Shown piece by piece: positions 50,015 to 59,011 of a stretch of DNA of 64,000 nucleotides. This DNA is from Burkholderia lata. Lineage in GTDB: Bacteria > Pseudomonadota > Gammaproteobacteria > Burkholderiales > Burkholderiaceae. The notes under the pieces were generated by a model, which saw only the letters and a list, made by a program, of their open reading frames with translations, made no database searches and was not told where the DNA came from. The stretch spans positions 1,550,001-1,614,000 of the forward strand of contig NC_007511.1 in NCBI RefSeq assembly GCF_000012945.1, read 5' to 3'. Within the stretch, counting starts at the first letter, position 1. The number at the start of each line of letters is the position of its first letter. The position numbers were made by a program, and so were the translations under genes.

Positions 50015-51403
50015 TCACGCGGACGGGCGCGCTGCCGCACTGGCCGGCGGCGCGGCCGTATCGATTCGCCGGAACACGACGGACGACAGCAGCGTCACCA
50101 CGCCCATGCACGTGAACGACAGCATGAACCCGTGGGCCATCGAACCCCAATAGGCAGCAAACAGGTTGACGAGGCCGCCGCCGATCGACACGCCGAGCCC
50201 CATCGCCAGCATCTGCATCATCGTGAACAGGCTGTTGCCGCTGCCGGCGTCGGCATGCGACAGCCCCTTCAGCGTCACGCCGTTCATCGCCGCGAACTGC
50301 ATCGAGTTCGCCGCGCCGAACACGATCAGCAGCGCACCTTCCAGTAGCGGCGCGGGCCGCGCCGACACCAGCGCGAACCCCGCGATCGCGCACCCGACGA
50401 TCCCCGTATTCACGACCAGGAACGCGGCATAGCCGAACCGCTTCACGAGCGGCGCGATCCAGCGTTTCGCGATGACGCCCGCGATCGCGGCCGGCAGCAT
50501 CATCAGCCCCGACTGCAGCGGCGTATAGCCGAGCTGCACCTGCATCAGCAGTGGCAGCATGAACGGCACCGAGCTCGTGCCGATCCGGCACAGCAGGTTG
50601 CCGAGCAGCCCCGAACCGAAGTTCGGCTCACGGAACAGCCCGAGCCGGAACAGCGGCTGCGCGCGTCGCCGCGCGTGCGGCAGGTACGCAAGCGCGCTCG
50701 CCAGCCCGACCACGGCGAGCCCGGCCGCCCACGCGGCGCGATGCGCGGGCATCGGCGGGTCGATCGCGAGCGACAGCGCGATCATCGCGACCGACAGCAG
50801 CGCACAGCCAATGAAGTCGAACGGCGGCGGCTGTTGCGCCTGGTCGTGCGGCAGGTAGCGCTGCACGGCCAGGAAGCCGACCACGCCGACCGGCACGTTG
50901 ACGATGAACACCCAGTGCCACGAAATCGCCTGCGTCAGCCAGCCGCCGAGCGTCGGCCCGACGATCGGCCCGAGCTGGCCGGCGATCGACACGAACGCGA
51001 TCGCCGCGACGTATTGTTCGCCCGGCACGCGGCGCAGCACGGCGAGCCGCCCGATCGGCAGCAGCATCGAGCCGCCGATGCCCTGCAGCGCGCGCGCGGC
51101 GACGAGCTGGCCGAGCGTATGCGACGCCGCGCAGCCGATCGATGCCAGCACGAACACGAAAATCGCGAGCGAGAACACGCGGCGCGTGCCGAACCGGTCG
51201 GCCAGCCAGCCCGACGCCGGCGTGAGCATCGCCATCGTCAGCGTGTAGACGACCACGACCGGCTGCATCGCGAGCGGCGACGCGTGCAGGCTTTGTGCGA
51301 TCGAAGGCAGGGCGGTGTTGACGATCGTCGTGTCGAGCGACTGCATGAAGAATGCAGCGGCGACGATCCAGAGCAGCGCGGAGTGTGTGGGTTCCCGGGA
51401 CAT
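50015..51403 (-). CDS. MdtD-like MFS drug-efflux transporter (DHA2 family)
   Basis: A 462-residue, 14-helix MFS pump of the DHA2 (EmrB/QacA) family. The first-helix segment FFMQSLDTTIVNTALPSIAQ closely resembles E. coli MdtD, as do SGWLADRFGTRRVF, ALQGIGGSMLLPIGRLAVLR and LGPIVGPTLGGWL. It probably exports toxic organic compounds. ATG 51403 is chosen from the family N-terminus; the ribosome binding site is weak. It is divergent from the LysR gene at 51562, with a near-perfect pair of palindromes between them. Confidence 0.88.
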   Translation of the reverse strand: MSREPTHSALLWIVAAAFFMQSLDTTIVNTALPSIAQSLHASPLAMQPVVVVYTLTMAMLTPASGWLADRFGTRRVFSLAIFVFVLASIGCAASHTLGQLVAARALQGIGGSMLLPIGRLAVLRRVPGEQYVAAIAFVSIAGQLGPIVGPTLGGWLTQAISWHWVFIVNVPVGVVGFLAVQRYLPHDQAQQPPPFDFIGCALLSVAMIALSLAIDPPMPAHRAAWAAGLAVVGLASALAYLPHARRRAQPLFRLGLFREPNFGSGLLGNLLCRIGTSSVPFMLPLLMQVQLGYTPLQSGLMMLPAAIAGVIAKRWIAPLVKRFGYAAFLVVNTGIVGCAIAGFALVSARPAPLLEGALLIVFGAANSMQFAAMNGVTLKGLSHADAGSGNSLFTMMQMLAMGLGVSIGGGLVNLFAAYWGSMAHGFMLSFTCMGVVTLLSSVVFRRIDTAAPPASAAARPSA

Positions 51404-51495
51404 GGCGAAATCGGTGGTGCAAAGGCCGGCGCGGGTGGCGTCTCGGCGCGGTTGCGCGGCGCCTGCCGGTCTTCAAGCGCACGATGGTACCGATT

Positions 51496-51509
51496 CCGAT
51501 GGTCATCGG
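51496..51509. promoter_or_regulatory. Secondary inverted repeat in the MFS-LysR intergenic region
   Basis: CCGATG (51496-51501) and CATCGG (51504-51509) form an inverted repeat. It shares its half-site with the perfect palindrome at 51532-51554. The two centres lie about 40 bp apart, as expected for a LysR regulator that binds two sites. Confidence 0.45.
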
Positions 51510-51531
51510 GAAGCCGCCTGAAGACGTTGAC

Positions 51532-51554
51532 TGTCATCGGCAATGCCGATGACA
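51532..51554. promoter_or_regulatory. Perfect 23-bp palindrome, LysR-type operator
   Basis: TGTCATCGGCA (51532-51542) and TGCCGATGACA (51544-51554) are perfect reverse complements around a single A. It begins 7 nt before the LysR start codon and 129 nt before the MFS gene start. It is a strong candidate operator for the LysR regulator. Confidence 0.65.
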
Positions 51555-51561
51555 ATGCGCC

Positions 51562-52422
51562 ATGCTCAATCCCGTCTGGCTCAACACGTTCGCGATCGTC
51601 ACGAACTGCCGCAGCTTCACCGAAGCAGGCCGGCAGCTCGGGCTCAACCAGTCGAGCGTCAGCGAACACATCCGTCGTCTCGAAGAGAGCGTCGGCCGGC
51701 GGCTGTTCGTGCGCGACACGCATTCGATCGCGATGACGGCCGACGGCGAGGCGCTGCTCGTGCATGCGAACGTGATCCTGCAGGCGCTCAACCGTGCGGA
51801 ATCGCAGTTCCGCAAGCCGAGGCTGCAAGGGCTGGTGCGGCTCGGCGCACCGGACGACCTCGCGCTCGTCGCGTTGCCGGATGTGCTGGCCGGGTTTCGC
51901 GCCGCGCACCCGGACGTCGCACTGGAGATCACCACCGGCATGACGAGCCGGCTCTATGAAGGGCTGGATGCGGGCGCGCTCGACCTGATGATCGGCAAGC
52001 GGCGGCTCGGCGAGCGGCGCGGCACGCCGCTGCTACGCACGCGGCTCGAATGGGTCGCGCGGCCCGGCACCGTCGTCGATCCGGAGCGGCCGCTGCCGCT
52101 CGTGCTGGTGGCCGAGCCGAGCGTGACGCGGGCGATCGTCCTGAACGCGCTCGCGGAGAAGGGGATCGGCTGGGAAGTCGTGTGTTCGAGCAGCAGCCAG
52201 CCGGGCTGCATCGCGGCCGCACGCGCGGGGCTCGGCCTGACCGCGACGTCGCATTATCTGTCGACGCGCGGGCTTGCGCCGCTGGTCAACGGCGACGCGC
52301 TGCCCGTGCTGCCCGACATCGAATTCATCGCGCTGGCCGCGAAGCGGCTCAGCCAGCCGGCGCGCACGCTGCTCGAATTGCTGGAAGCGAGCGACCTGAG
52401 CACGCCGGGCGCGGACGCGTAA
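51562..52422 (+). CDS. LysR-family regulator of the MdtD-like pump
   Basis: A 286-residue LysR protein with N-terminal HTH (SFTEAGRQLGLNQSSVSEHIRR) and an effector domain (ALVALPDVLAGFRAAHP, YEGLDAGALDLMIGKRRLGE). It is divergent from the MFS pump gene and probably activates or represses it through the palindromes at 51496-51554. The start at 51562 is the first ATG, immediately after the palindrome, with no ribosome binding site apparent; translation may be weak or leaderless. Confidence 0.85.
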   Translation: MLNPVWLNTFAIVTNCRSFTEAGRQLGLNQSSVSEHIRRLEESVGRRLFVRDTHSIAMTADGEALLVHANVILQALNRAESQFRKPRLQGLVRLGAPDDLALVALPDVLAGFRAAHPDVALEITTGMTSRLYEGLDAGALDLMIGKRRLGERRGTPLLRTRLEWVARPGTVVDPERPLPLVLVAEPSVTRAIVLNALAEKGIGWEVVCSSSSQPGCIAAARAGLGLTATSHYLSTRGLAPLVNGDALPVLPDIEFIALAAKRLSQPARTLLELLEASDLSTPGADA

Positions 52423-52444
52423 CGGATCCGTTACGCGCACGGCA

Positions 52445-52470
52445 CCCGCATCCGGCGCCCGCATCCGGCG
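52445..52470. repeat. Two tandem copies of a 13-bp unit
   Basis: CCCGCATCCGGCG is repeated exactly at 52445-52457 and 52458-52470, followed by degenerate CCC-GC units. It lies between the convergent LysR and VOC genes and has no evident coding or regulatory role. Confidence 0.5.
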
Positions 52471-52498
52471 CCCACGCCCGCGCCCGCACCGCGGGCCG

Positions 52499-52849
52499 TC
52501 ATGCGGCCCGTTTCTGCGAAATCACCAGCAGCGCGCCGTTCTTGTCCTCCAGCACCGCGCGGTATTCGTGCGGCCCGGCCTGCACGGGCACGCGCACCGA
52601 CGCGCCGGCCTTCACGACCCGCGCCATCGCCGCATACAGGTCGTCGTCCTCGTCCACGCGCAGCGTGAGCGCCGCGCGCTCGACGATCTGCTCGTCGCCC
52701 GCGACCAGCGCGATCGTCAGCGGGCCGCCGTCGAGCGCGCAATAGCGGTCGCCGTCGCGGAACTTCACGTTCAGGCCCAGCCCGTCGACGAACAGCGGCA
52801 ACGCCGTGTCGATGTCGTCGACCGGATACAGCAGCATCGATACCTTCAT
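52499..52849 (-). CDS. VOC-family protein (glyoxalase/dioxygenase fold)
   Basis: A 116-residue protein of the vicinal-oxygen-chelate fold. The first module is MKVSMLLYPVDDIDTALPLF, and the second begins RVVKAGASVRVPVQAG and ends LLVISQKRA. VOC proteins include glyoxalases, dioxygenases and resistance proteins; no metal ligands are clear enough to pick one. GGGAGAGAGG lies before ATG 52849. A longer open frame on the same strand reaching 54202 is a shadow of the LLM gene. Confidence 0.8.
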   Translation of the reverse strand: MKVSMLLYPVDDIDTALPLFVDGLGLNVKFRDGDRYCALDGGPLTIALVAGDEQIVERAALTLRVDEDDDLYAAMARVVKAGASVRVPVQAGPHEYRAVLEDKNGALLVISQKRAA

Positions 52850-53107
52850 TCCCTCTCTCCCTTGTCGTTGGTCGGTGCGCGCAACGCGCCCGCCGTTCGA
52901 TGCTAGCGCGCCGCTCCCGCCGCCACGCAGTCCGATCGGATGACGGTGAAACCCCTCTGTCCCCGCGGGCGCGCGGCTACTCCGAACAGATGATGCCCGC
53001 GCCAGCCGGCGCGCCGACACTTCCATTCGTGGACCGTCGCGCTTCGTCCGTATCGTGCGGGCGGGCTGCACGACCCGACTCGTCCAACAACCATGGAGAC
53101 GCACGCA

Positions 53108-54247
53108 ATGAAGTTTTCCCTCATCTACGAAGCCCAGACCACCGACGCATCGCGCGAGGGCGACCACCGGGTGTTCAAGGAGACGGTCGAACAGGCGCTG
53201 CTCGCCGAGCAGGTCGGCTTCGACACGATCTGGTGCGTGGAGCACACGTCGCTGACCAACTATGCGCACATGAGCGCGCCGGAAACCTTCCTCGCCTACC
53301 TGGCCGGCCGCACGACGCGCATCGGCCTCGGGCACGGCGTCGTGTGCCTGCCGCCGGCGATGAACCATCCGATCAAGGTCGCGGAGCGCGTCGCGCTGCT
53401 CGACATCCTGTCCGGCGGCCGCGTGCACTTCGGCGTCGGCAAGGGCGGCAGCCAGCAGGAAGCCGGCGCGTTCGGCTACGACCTCAACGAACTGCAGCCG
53501 ATGATCGACGAATCGATGTACCTCGTGCCGAAGATGTTCGTGCAGGACGAGATCGAGCACGACGGCAAGTACATCAAGATTCCGAAGCGTCCGATCCACC
53601 CGAAGCCGTTCCAGGATCCGCATCCGCCGATGTACCTCGCGTGTACCAACACCGATGCGCTGCTGCGCGCCGGCCAGCGCGGGATGGGCGCGCTGGTGCT
53701 CGGTTTCGGCGGCCCCGATGAAGTCGCGAAGAAGAACGCGGTGTACCGCGAAGCGTGGGCGAACCGCAAGCCGGAAGACCAGGTCGGCTTCCGCCCGACC
53801 CAGCACCTTGCCGCCCTGTGCCCGACGGTCGTGATGGCCGACGGCCAGGCCGCCCGCAAGATCGGCATCCGCGGCCAGCGCTACTTCATGGAATCGCTCG
53901 CGTACTGGTACACGGGCGGCGAGCGTCCGGACCCGGCGAAGTGGGGCGACGACCTCGTGCAGGCCGACACCGGCGAGATGGTGATCCGCTCGCGCTTCGC
54001 CTCGGAGGAAGTCGTCGTGAACTTCGCCGACCCGGCGCTCGCGATGATGAACCCGAACCACGCGTACGGCACGGTGGACGACTGCATCGGCTATGTCGGC
54101 CGCCTGCAGGAAGCCGGCGTCGACGAGGTGCTGTTCCTGTGCCAGATGGGCACGGTGCCGCACGAGGCGCAGATGGAGACGATCCGCAACATCGGCGAGC
54201 ACGTGATCCCGTTCTTCAACAAGGAGAAGGAGCGCGCCTGCGCGTGA
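53108..54247 (+). CDS. LLM-class flavin-dependent oxidoreductase
   Basis: A 379-residue (beta/alpha)8-barrel monooxygenase of the luciferase-like family. Start MKFSLIYEAQTTD, with VEQALLAEQVGFDTIWCVEH and IGLGHGVVCLPPAMNHPIKVAERVA followed by DILSGGRVHFGVGKG typical of the class. It uses reduced flavin (FMNH2 or F420) from a partner reductase. ATG 53108 has GGAG 10 nt upstream; ATG 53093 would add five residues. It heads the same-strand oxygenase cluster and may hydroxylate or ring-open the substrate; the flavin reductase at 57377 could supply FMNH2. Confidence 0.85.
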   Translation: MKFSLIYEAQTTDASREGDHRVFKETVEQALLAEQVGFDTIWCVEHTSLTNYAHMSAPETFLAYLAGRTTRIGLGHGVVCLPPAMNHPIKVAERVALLDILSGGRVHFGVGKGGSQQEAGAFGYDLNELQPMIDESMYLVPKMFVQDEIEHDGKYIKIPKRPIHPKPFQDPHPPMYLACTNTDALLRAGQRGMGALVLGFGGPDEVAKKNAVYREAWANRKPEDQVGFRPTQHLAALCPTVVMADGQAARKIGIRGQRYFMESLAYWYTGGERPDPAKWGDDLVQADTGEMVIRSRFASEEVVVNFADPALAMMNPNHAYGTVDDCIGYVGRLQEAGVDEVLFLCQMGTVPHEAQMETIRNIGEHVIPFFNKEKERACA

Positions 54248-54415
54248 TGCACCGGGCCGCGCCCGTCGTCCCGTCCGGTCGGACGATGCGGCGCGGTCGT
54301 GCGAAGCCGACCATCGGTGGTGGCGAGCATCGCCCGCGGCCAGGCCGCGCCGAACAACTTTGAACGAGAGCGGGGCACGCGCCGCGGCGCATCACCCGCT
54401 TCACAGGAGACATTC

Positions 54416-55609
54416 GTGCATCGCGACAACGATTCGAACGCACTGGCCGCCACGCTGATCGCCCGGGCCGAGGCACTGGCGCCGACGCTGGCCGGCCGCG
54501 CCGCGCAGGCGGAAGCGCAGGGCCGCATCCCGGCCGAGACGATCGCCGACATGCAGGCCGCCGGCTTCTTCAAGGTGCTGCAGCCGAAGCGCTACGGCGG
54601 CTACGAGCTCGATCCGCAGGCTTTCTTCGACATCCAGATGGCGCTCGCGCGCGGCTGCATGTCGACCGCGTGGGTGTACGGCGTCGTCGGCGTGCACAAC
54701 TGGCAGCTCGCGCTGTTCGACGAGCGCGCGCAGCAGGACGTGTGGGGCAACGACCCGGCGACGCTGATCGCATCGACCTACATGCCGGTCGGCCGCGTGA
54801 CGCCGGTCGACGGCGGCTTCCGCCTGTCGGGCCACTGGAAGTTCTCGAGCGGCAGCGAACTGTGCGAATGGGTGTTCCTCGGTGCGCTGGTGCCGGCAAC
54901 CGTTGCCGGCCAGCCGCCCGAATACCGCACCTTCCTGCTGCCGAAATCCGATTACCGGATCCAGCAGGACTGGGACGTGCTCGGGCTGCGCGCGACGGGC
55001 AGCCACGACATCGTCGTCGACGACGTGTTCGTGCCCGCGTATCGCACGCACAAGGCAATCGACGGGATGATGGGCACGAGCCCGGGCCTCGCCGTCAACG
55101 ACGCGCCGCTGTTCAAGCTGCCGTTCGCGCAGATCTTCGTGCGCGCGGTGTGCACGTCGTGCATCGGCGCGCTGCAGGGCGCGCTCGACGATTTCACCGG
55201 CTATGCGGCGACGCGCGTGTCGGCCAACAGCGGCGCGAAGACGACCGACGATCCGGGCGCGCAGAACGCATGCGCGAACGCGGCCGTCGCGATCGACGAG
55301 ATGCAGGTGCTGCTCAAGCGCAATTTCGCGGAACTGATGGCGTCGGTCACCGGCGGCCCGGCCGTGTCGATCGAGCGCCGCGTGCATTTCCGCTACCAGT
55401 CCGCGCAGGTTGCCGAGCGTTGCGCGCAGGCGGCGAACGCGCTGCTGCGCTATGCGGGCGGCAACGGCATCTATCACCGCAATCCGCTGGTGCGCCGCTT
55501 CCTCGACCTGCACGCGGCCCGCGCGCACTACGCGAACAACGTGGACCGCTTCGGCCAGAACCTCGGCGCCGTGATGCTCGGCCGCGAGAACACCGACTTC
55601 TTCATCTGA
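54416..55609 (+). CDS. Flavin-dependent monooxygenase, HsaA/acyl-CoA dehydrogenase fold
   Basis: A 397-residue protein with the acyl-CoA dehydrogenase fold used by two-component flavin hydroxylases such as HsaA (3-HSA hydroxylase of steroid degradation) and HpaB-like enzymes. Segments include FFKVLQPKRYGGYELDPQAF, FRLSGHWKFSSGSELCEWVF, LGLRATGSHDIVVDDVFVP and YHRNPLVRRFLDLHAARAHY. It would take reduced flavin from the reductase encoded at 57377. Start is GTG 54416 with AGGAGA 7 nt upstream. The C-terminal part is typical of HsaA. The true substrate is unknown. Confidence 0.8.
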   Translation: MHRDNDSNALAATLIARAEALAPTLAGRAAQAEAQGRIPAETIADMQAAGFFKVLQPKRYGGYELDPQAFFDIQMALARGCMSTAWVYGVVGVHNWQLALFDERAQQDVWGNDPATLIASTYMPVGRVTPVDGGFRLSGHWKFSSGSELCEWVFLGALVPATVAGQPPEYRTFLLPKSDYRIQQDWDVLGLRATGSHDIVVDDVFVPAYRTHKAIDGMMGTSPGLAVNDAPLFKLPFAQIFVRAVCTSCIGALQGALDDFTGYAATRVSANSGAKTTDDPGAQNACANAAVAIDEMQVLLKRNFAELMASVTGGPAVSIERRVHFRYQSAQVAERCAQAANALLRYAGGNGIYHRNPLVRRFLDLHAARAHYANNVDRFGQNLGAVMLGRENTDFFI

Positions 55610-55619
55610 CGGAGACGCG

Positions 55620-57380
55620 ATGAACGACCCGCAAGCACAGCAATACGTGTTCGACGTGGTGGTCGTCGGTTCGGGCGCGGGCGCGCTGCTCGCCGCGTGC
55701 CGTGCGGCCGACCGCGGCCTGTCCGTCGTCGTGATCGAGAAGACGGCGCTGTACGGCGGCACGTCGGCCGTCTCGGGCGGCGGCATCTGGGTGCCGTGCA
55801 ATCACCATATCGCCGAGCTGGGCGTGACCGATTCGCGCGAGGCCGCGCGCGGCTACATCGAAGCGTGCGTGGCCGGCGAATCGACGCCCGAGAAGATCGA
55901 CACCTATCTCGACCGCGCGCCGGAGATGCTGCGCTACCTGGAATCGCAGACGCCGGTGCGTTACCAGTCGCTGCCGAAGTACGCGGACTATTTCCAGAAG
56001 GTGCCGGGCGCGATGCCGGGCTACCGCGCGCTCGATCCGATGCCGTTCGACGGGGGGCTGCTCGGCGACGAATTCGACCGGCTGCGGCCGGCGTCGCCCG
56101 GCACGTTGATCGGCGGGCGCGTGGCCGTGACGTCGAAGGAGGCGCATACGCTGTTCTCGCGCGGGCCCGGCTTCATGAAGCTCGCGATCGCGCAGTTCGG
56201 CCGCTACTGGCTCGATATCGGGATGCGCCGCCGCACGCGGCGCGACCGGCGCCTGACGCTCGGCAATGCGCTGATCGGCGGGCTGCGCCGTGCGCTGCTC
56301 GACCGCAACGTGCCCGTGTGGCTCGACACGCCGATGCGCGACCTGCTCGACGTGGACGGCCGCGTGACGGGCGTGCGCGCGCAGCGCTTCGGGCAGCCCG
56401 TGACGATCGCCGCGCGGCGCGGCGTGATCCTCGGCGCGGGCGGCTTCGAGCGCAACCAGCCGATGCGCGAGCGCTACCTGCCGCAGCCGACACAGGCGCA
56501 GTGGAGCGCAACGCCGCCGGCCAACACCGGCGACGCGATCGCCGAAGGCCACCGGCTCGGCGGCGCGCTCGCGCTGATGGCGCACGTGTGGGGCGCGCCG
56601 ACGGTCGGTGTCGCGGGCGAGGAGAAGCAGCGCGCGCTGTTCGTCGAACGCAACCTGCCGGGCTGCGTGATCGTGAACAGCCTCGGCAAGCGCTTCGTCA
56701 ACGAAGCCGCGCCGTATTCCGAATTCGTGCCGGCGATGTATCGCGACCATGCGCGCACCGGCGCGAGCGTACCGGCGTGGATGGTGTTCGACGCGCGGTT
56801 TCGCCGCAAGTATCCGTGCGGGCCGATCATGCCGGCGTCGATGATGCCCGATTCACGGATTCCGGCCGCGTTCCGCGACGTGATCGTGAAGGCCGACACG
56901 ATCGACGCGCTGGCCGCGCGCATCGGCGTCGATGCGGCCGGCCTGCACGACACGCTGCGCGACATGGCGCGCTACGCAGTCACCGGGATCGACGAAGCGT
57001 TCGGCAAGGGCGACAACCTGTTCGACACGTACTACGGCGATCCGCAGAACAAGCCGAACCCGTGCCTCGGGCCGATCGACCAGGCACCGTTCTACGCGGT
57101 GCGGATCGACGCGGGCGACATCGGCACGAAGGGCGGGCTCGTCACCGATGTGCACGCCCGCGTGCTGCGCGCCGACGGCGAGCCGATCGACGGCCTCTAT
57201 GCGATCGGCAACACCAGCGCATCGATGATGGGCGCGAGCTACCCCGGCGCGGGCTCGACGCTCGGTCCGGCGATGACCTTCGGGTATCTCGCCGCCGACC
57301 ACCTGGCTGCTCGCGCAGCCGACGCCGGCGGGCAGCCCGCCCGGCCATCCACGACTGAACTTGACGGAGTCCGATCATGA
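55620..57380 (+). CDS. FAD-dependent dehydrogenase, KstD/fumarate-reductase-like
   Basis: A 586-residue flavoprotein of the 3-ketosteroid delta-1-dehydrogenase/fumarate reductase family. The FAD motif is VVVVGSGAGALLAACRAADR (about residues 13-32), then ALYGGTSAVSGGGIWVPCNH. The C-terminal SYPGAGSTLGPAMTFGYLAA is the KstD-type motif. It would introduce a double bond next to a carbonyl. The ATG at 55620 has GGAG 5 nt upstream. Its stop overlaps the start of the flavin reductase gene (ATGA). Ketosteroid action is not proven; related 2-enoate dehydrogenases share the fold. Confidence 0.82.
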   Translation: MNDPQAQQYVFDVVVVGSGAGALLAACRAADRGLSVVVIEKTALYGGTSAVSGGGIWVPCNHHIAELGVTDSREAARGYIEACVAGESTPEKIDTYLDRAPEMLRYLESQTPVRYQSLPKYADYFQKVPGAMPGYRALDPMPFDGGLLGDEFDRLRPASPGTLIGGRVAVTSKEAHTLFSRGPGFMKLAIAQFGRYWLDIGMRRRTRRDRRLTLGNALIGGLRRALLDRNVPVWLDTPMRDLLDVDGRVTGVRAQRFGQPVTIAARRGVILGAGGFERNQPMRERYLPQPTQAQWSATPPANTGDAIAEGHRLGGALALMAHVWGAPTVGVAGEEKQRALFVERNLPGCVIVNSLGKRFVNEAAPYSEFVPAMYRDHARTGASVPAWMVFDARFRRKYPCGPIMPASMMPDSRIPAAFRDVIVKADTIDALAARIGVDAAGLHDTLRDMARYAVTGIDEAFGKGDNLFDTYYGDPQNKPNPCLGPIDQAPFYAVRIDAGDIGTKGGLVTDVHARVLRADGEPIDGLYAIGNTSASMMGASYPGAGSTLGPAMTFGYLAADHLAARAADAGGQPARPSTTELDGVRS

Positions 57381-57895
57381 GCGATCTCACCACCCATCCG
57401 CTGCGCACCGACATGCTGCTCGCGATGCGCCGCCTCGCGCGCTCCGTCACGGTCATCAGCAGTGCGCACGACGGCCGGCGCTACTCGATGTCCGCGACGG
57501 CGGTCGATTCGCTGTCGACCGATCCGCCTTCGCTGCTGATCTGCATCAACCGCAACGCGTCGCTGTATCCGCCGCTCGACGCGGGCGCCGGCTTCTGCGT
57601 GAACGTGTTGTCGGCGGCCCACGAAGGCATCGCGATCGACTGCAGCGGCCGCCTGAAGGGCGAGGCGCGCTTCACGACGGGCGACTGGCATACGTCGGCG
57701 CTCGGCGTGCCGTATCTGCGCGACGCGCAGGCGAGCCTCGTGTGCGAACAGGATGGCCGCTTCGAATACGGCACGCATACGGTGTTCATCGGGCGTATCC
57801 GCGAAGTGCTGATGAGCGGCGACGTCGATCCGCTCGTCTATCTCGACGGTGCCTACACGACGCCCGGTGCGCCGGTGGCCCGTGCGGCTGCGTGA
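57377..57895 (+). CDS. Flavin reductase (HsaB-like) of the oxygenase cluster
   Basis: A 172-residue flavin:NAD(P)H reductase of the HpaC/HsaB family. Start MSDLTTHPLRTDMLLAMRRL, then YSMSATAVDSLSTDPPSLLI, a flavin contact, and YLDGAYTTPG at the end. It supplies reduced flavin to the oxygenase(s) encoded upstream. Its ATG overlaps the KstD-like stop codon, so it is translationally coupled. The next gene follows 15 nt later. Confidence 0.85.
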   Translation: MSDLTTHPLRTDMLLAMRRLARSVTVISSAHDGRRYSMSATAVDSLSTDPPSLLICINRNASLYPPLDAGAGFCVNVLSAAHEGIAIDCSGRLKGEARFTTGDWHTSALGVPYLRDAQASLVCEQDGRFEYGTHTVFIGRIREVLMSGDVDPLVYLDGAYTTPGAPVARAAA

Positions 57896-57910
57896 CGTGA
57901 GGAGCCGGCC

Positions 57911-58972
57911 ATGAGCGATTCGCGCTTCCATCGGCTGACCGTTGCCGAAGTGATTGCCGAAAGCGACGACGCGTGCTCGTTCGTGTTCGACGTGCCGGCC
58001 GCGTTGCGCGACGCCTTCGCGTACCGGCCCGGTCAGTTCCTGACGCTGAACGTGCCGTGCGCGGACGCGACCGTCGCGCGCTGCTACTCGCTGTCGAGCG
58101 CGCCCGGCATCGACGCCGCGCCGAAGATCACCGTCAAGCGTGTACGCGACGGCCGTGCGTCGAACTGGCTGTGCGACCGCGTGAAGGCGGGCGACGCGCT
58201 CGACGTGTTGCCGCCGGCAGGCGTGTTCACGCCGCGCACGCTCGACGGCGACCTGCTGCTGTTCGCGGGCGGCAGCGGCATCACGCCGGTGCTGTCGATC
58301 CTGAAATCGGCCCTCGTGCACGGGCGCGGGATGCTGACGCTGATCTATGCGAACCGCGACGAACGCTCGGTGATTTTCCGCGCCGAACTGCAGCAGCTTG
58401 CGCAGCGCCATCCGGGCCGCGTGCGCGTGATCCACTGGCTCGACAGCGTGCAGGGCATCCCGCAACAGCGCCATCTCGAGGAACTCGCGCGGCCGTTCAG
58501 CCAGCAGGAGACGTTCATCTGCGGGCCCGCGCTGTTCATGGAGAACGCGCTGGCCGCGATGCTCGGCCTCGGGCTGCCGCGGGCGCGGGTACATGTCGAG
58601 CGGTTCGCATCGCTGCCCGATGCACCGGCACAGGCACCGGCGGCGTCGGATACGACGGCATCAAGCGTCGCAGCGGCGGCTTCGGCATCCGGCGACGGCG
58701 CGGCGATCGAGACGGTGCTCGACGGCGACGCGTTCGCGTTCGACAGTGCTCCCGGCGAAACGCTGCTCGACGCGATGCTGCGCGCGGGCGTGCCGGCGCC
58801 GAATTCCTGCCGGATGGGGCAATGCGGCGCGTGCATGTGCCGGATCGAGCGCGGCGAGGTCGCGCTCGACAGCAACCACGTGCTCGATGAAGACGAGATC
58901 GCGGCCGGCTGGACGCTCGCCTGTTGTGCGCGGCCCGCGAGCGATGCGCTGCGCGTGGTGTTTCCCGACTGA
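57911..58972 (+). CDS. Ferredoxin-NAD(P)H reductase with C-terminal 2Fe-2S domain (KshB-like)
   Basis: A 353-residue oxygenase reductase. The FAD/NAD domain has RPGQFLTLNVPC, RCYSLSSAPG and FAGGSGITPVLSIL, and the C-terminal plant-type ferredoxin ligands are CRMGQCGACMC and the final C of ACCARPAS. A linker of Ala/Ser-rich residues joins them. It resembles KshB/PaaE-type reductases that power a Rieske oxygenase. No Rieske oxygenase alpha subunit gene is in this cluster, so its partner is elsewhere or it serves the flavin system. GAGGAG lies 7 nt before ATG 57911. Confidence 0.87.
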   Translation: MSDSRFHRLTVAEVIAESDDACSFVFDVPAALRDAFAYRPGQFLTLNVPCADATVARCYSLSSAPGIDAAPKITVKRVRDGRASNWLCDRVKAGDALDVLPPAGVFTPRTLDGDLLLFAGGSGITPVLSILKSALVHGRGMLTLIYANRDERSVIFRAELQQLAQRHPGRVRVIHWLDSVQGIPQQRHLEELARPFSQQETFICGPALFMENALAAMLGLGLPRARVHVERFASLPDAPAQAPAASDTTASSVAAAASASGDGAAIETVLDGDAFAFDSAPGETLLDAMLRAGVPAPNSCRMGQCGACMCRIERGEVALDSNHVLDEDEIAAGWTLACCARPASDALRVVFPD

Positions 58973-59011
58973 GCCGTCGCGCGCCGGCGGCGCGCACGGC
59001 CACCCTGATCT

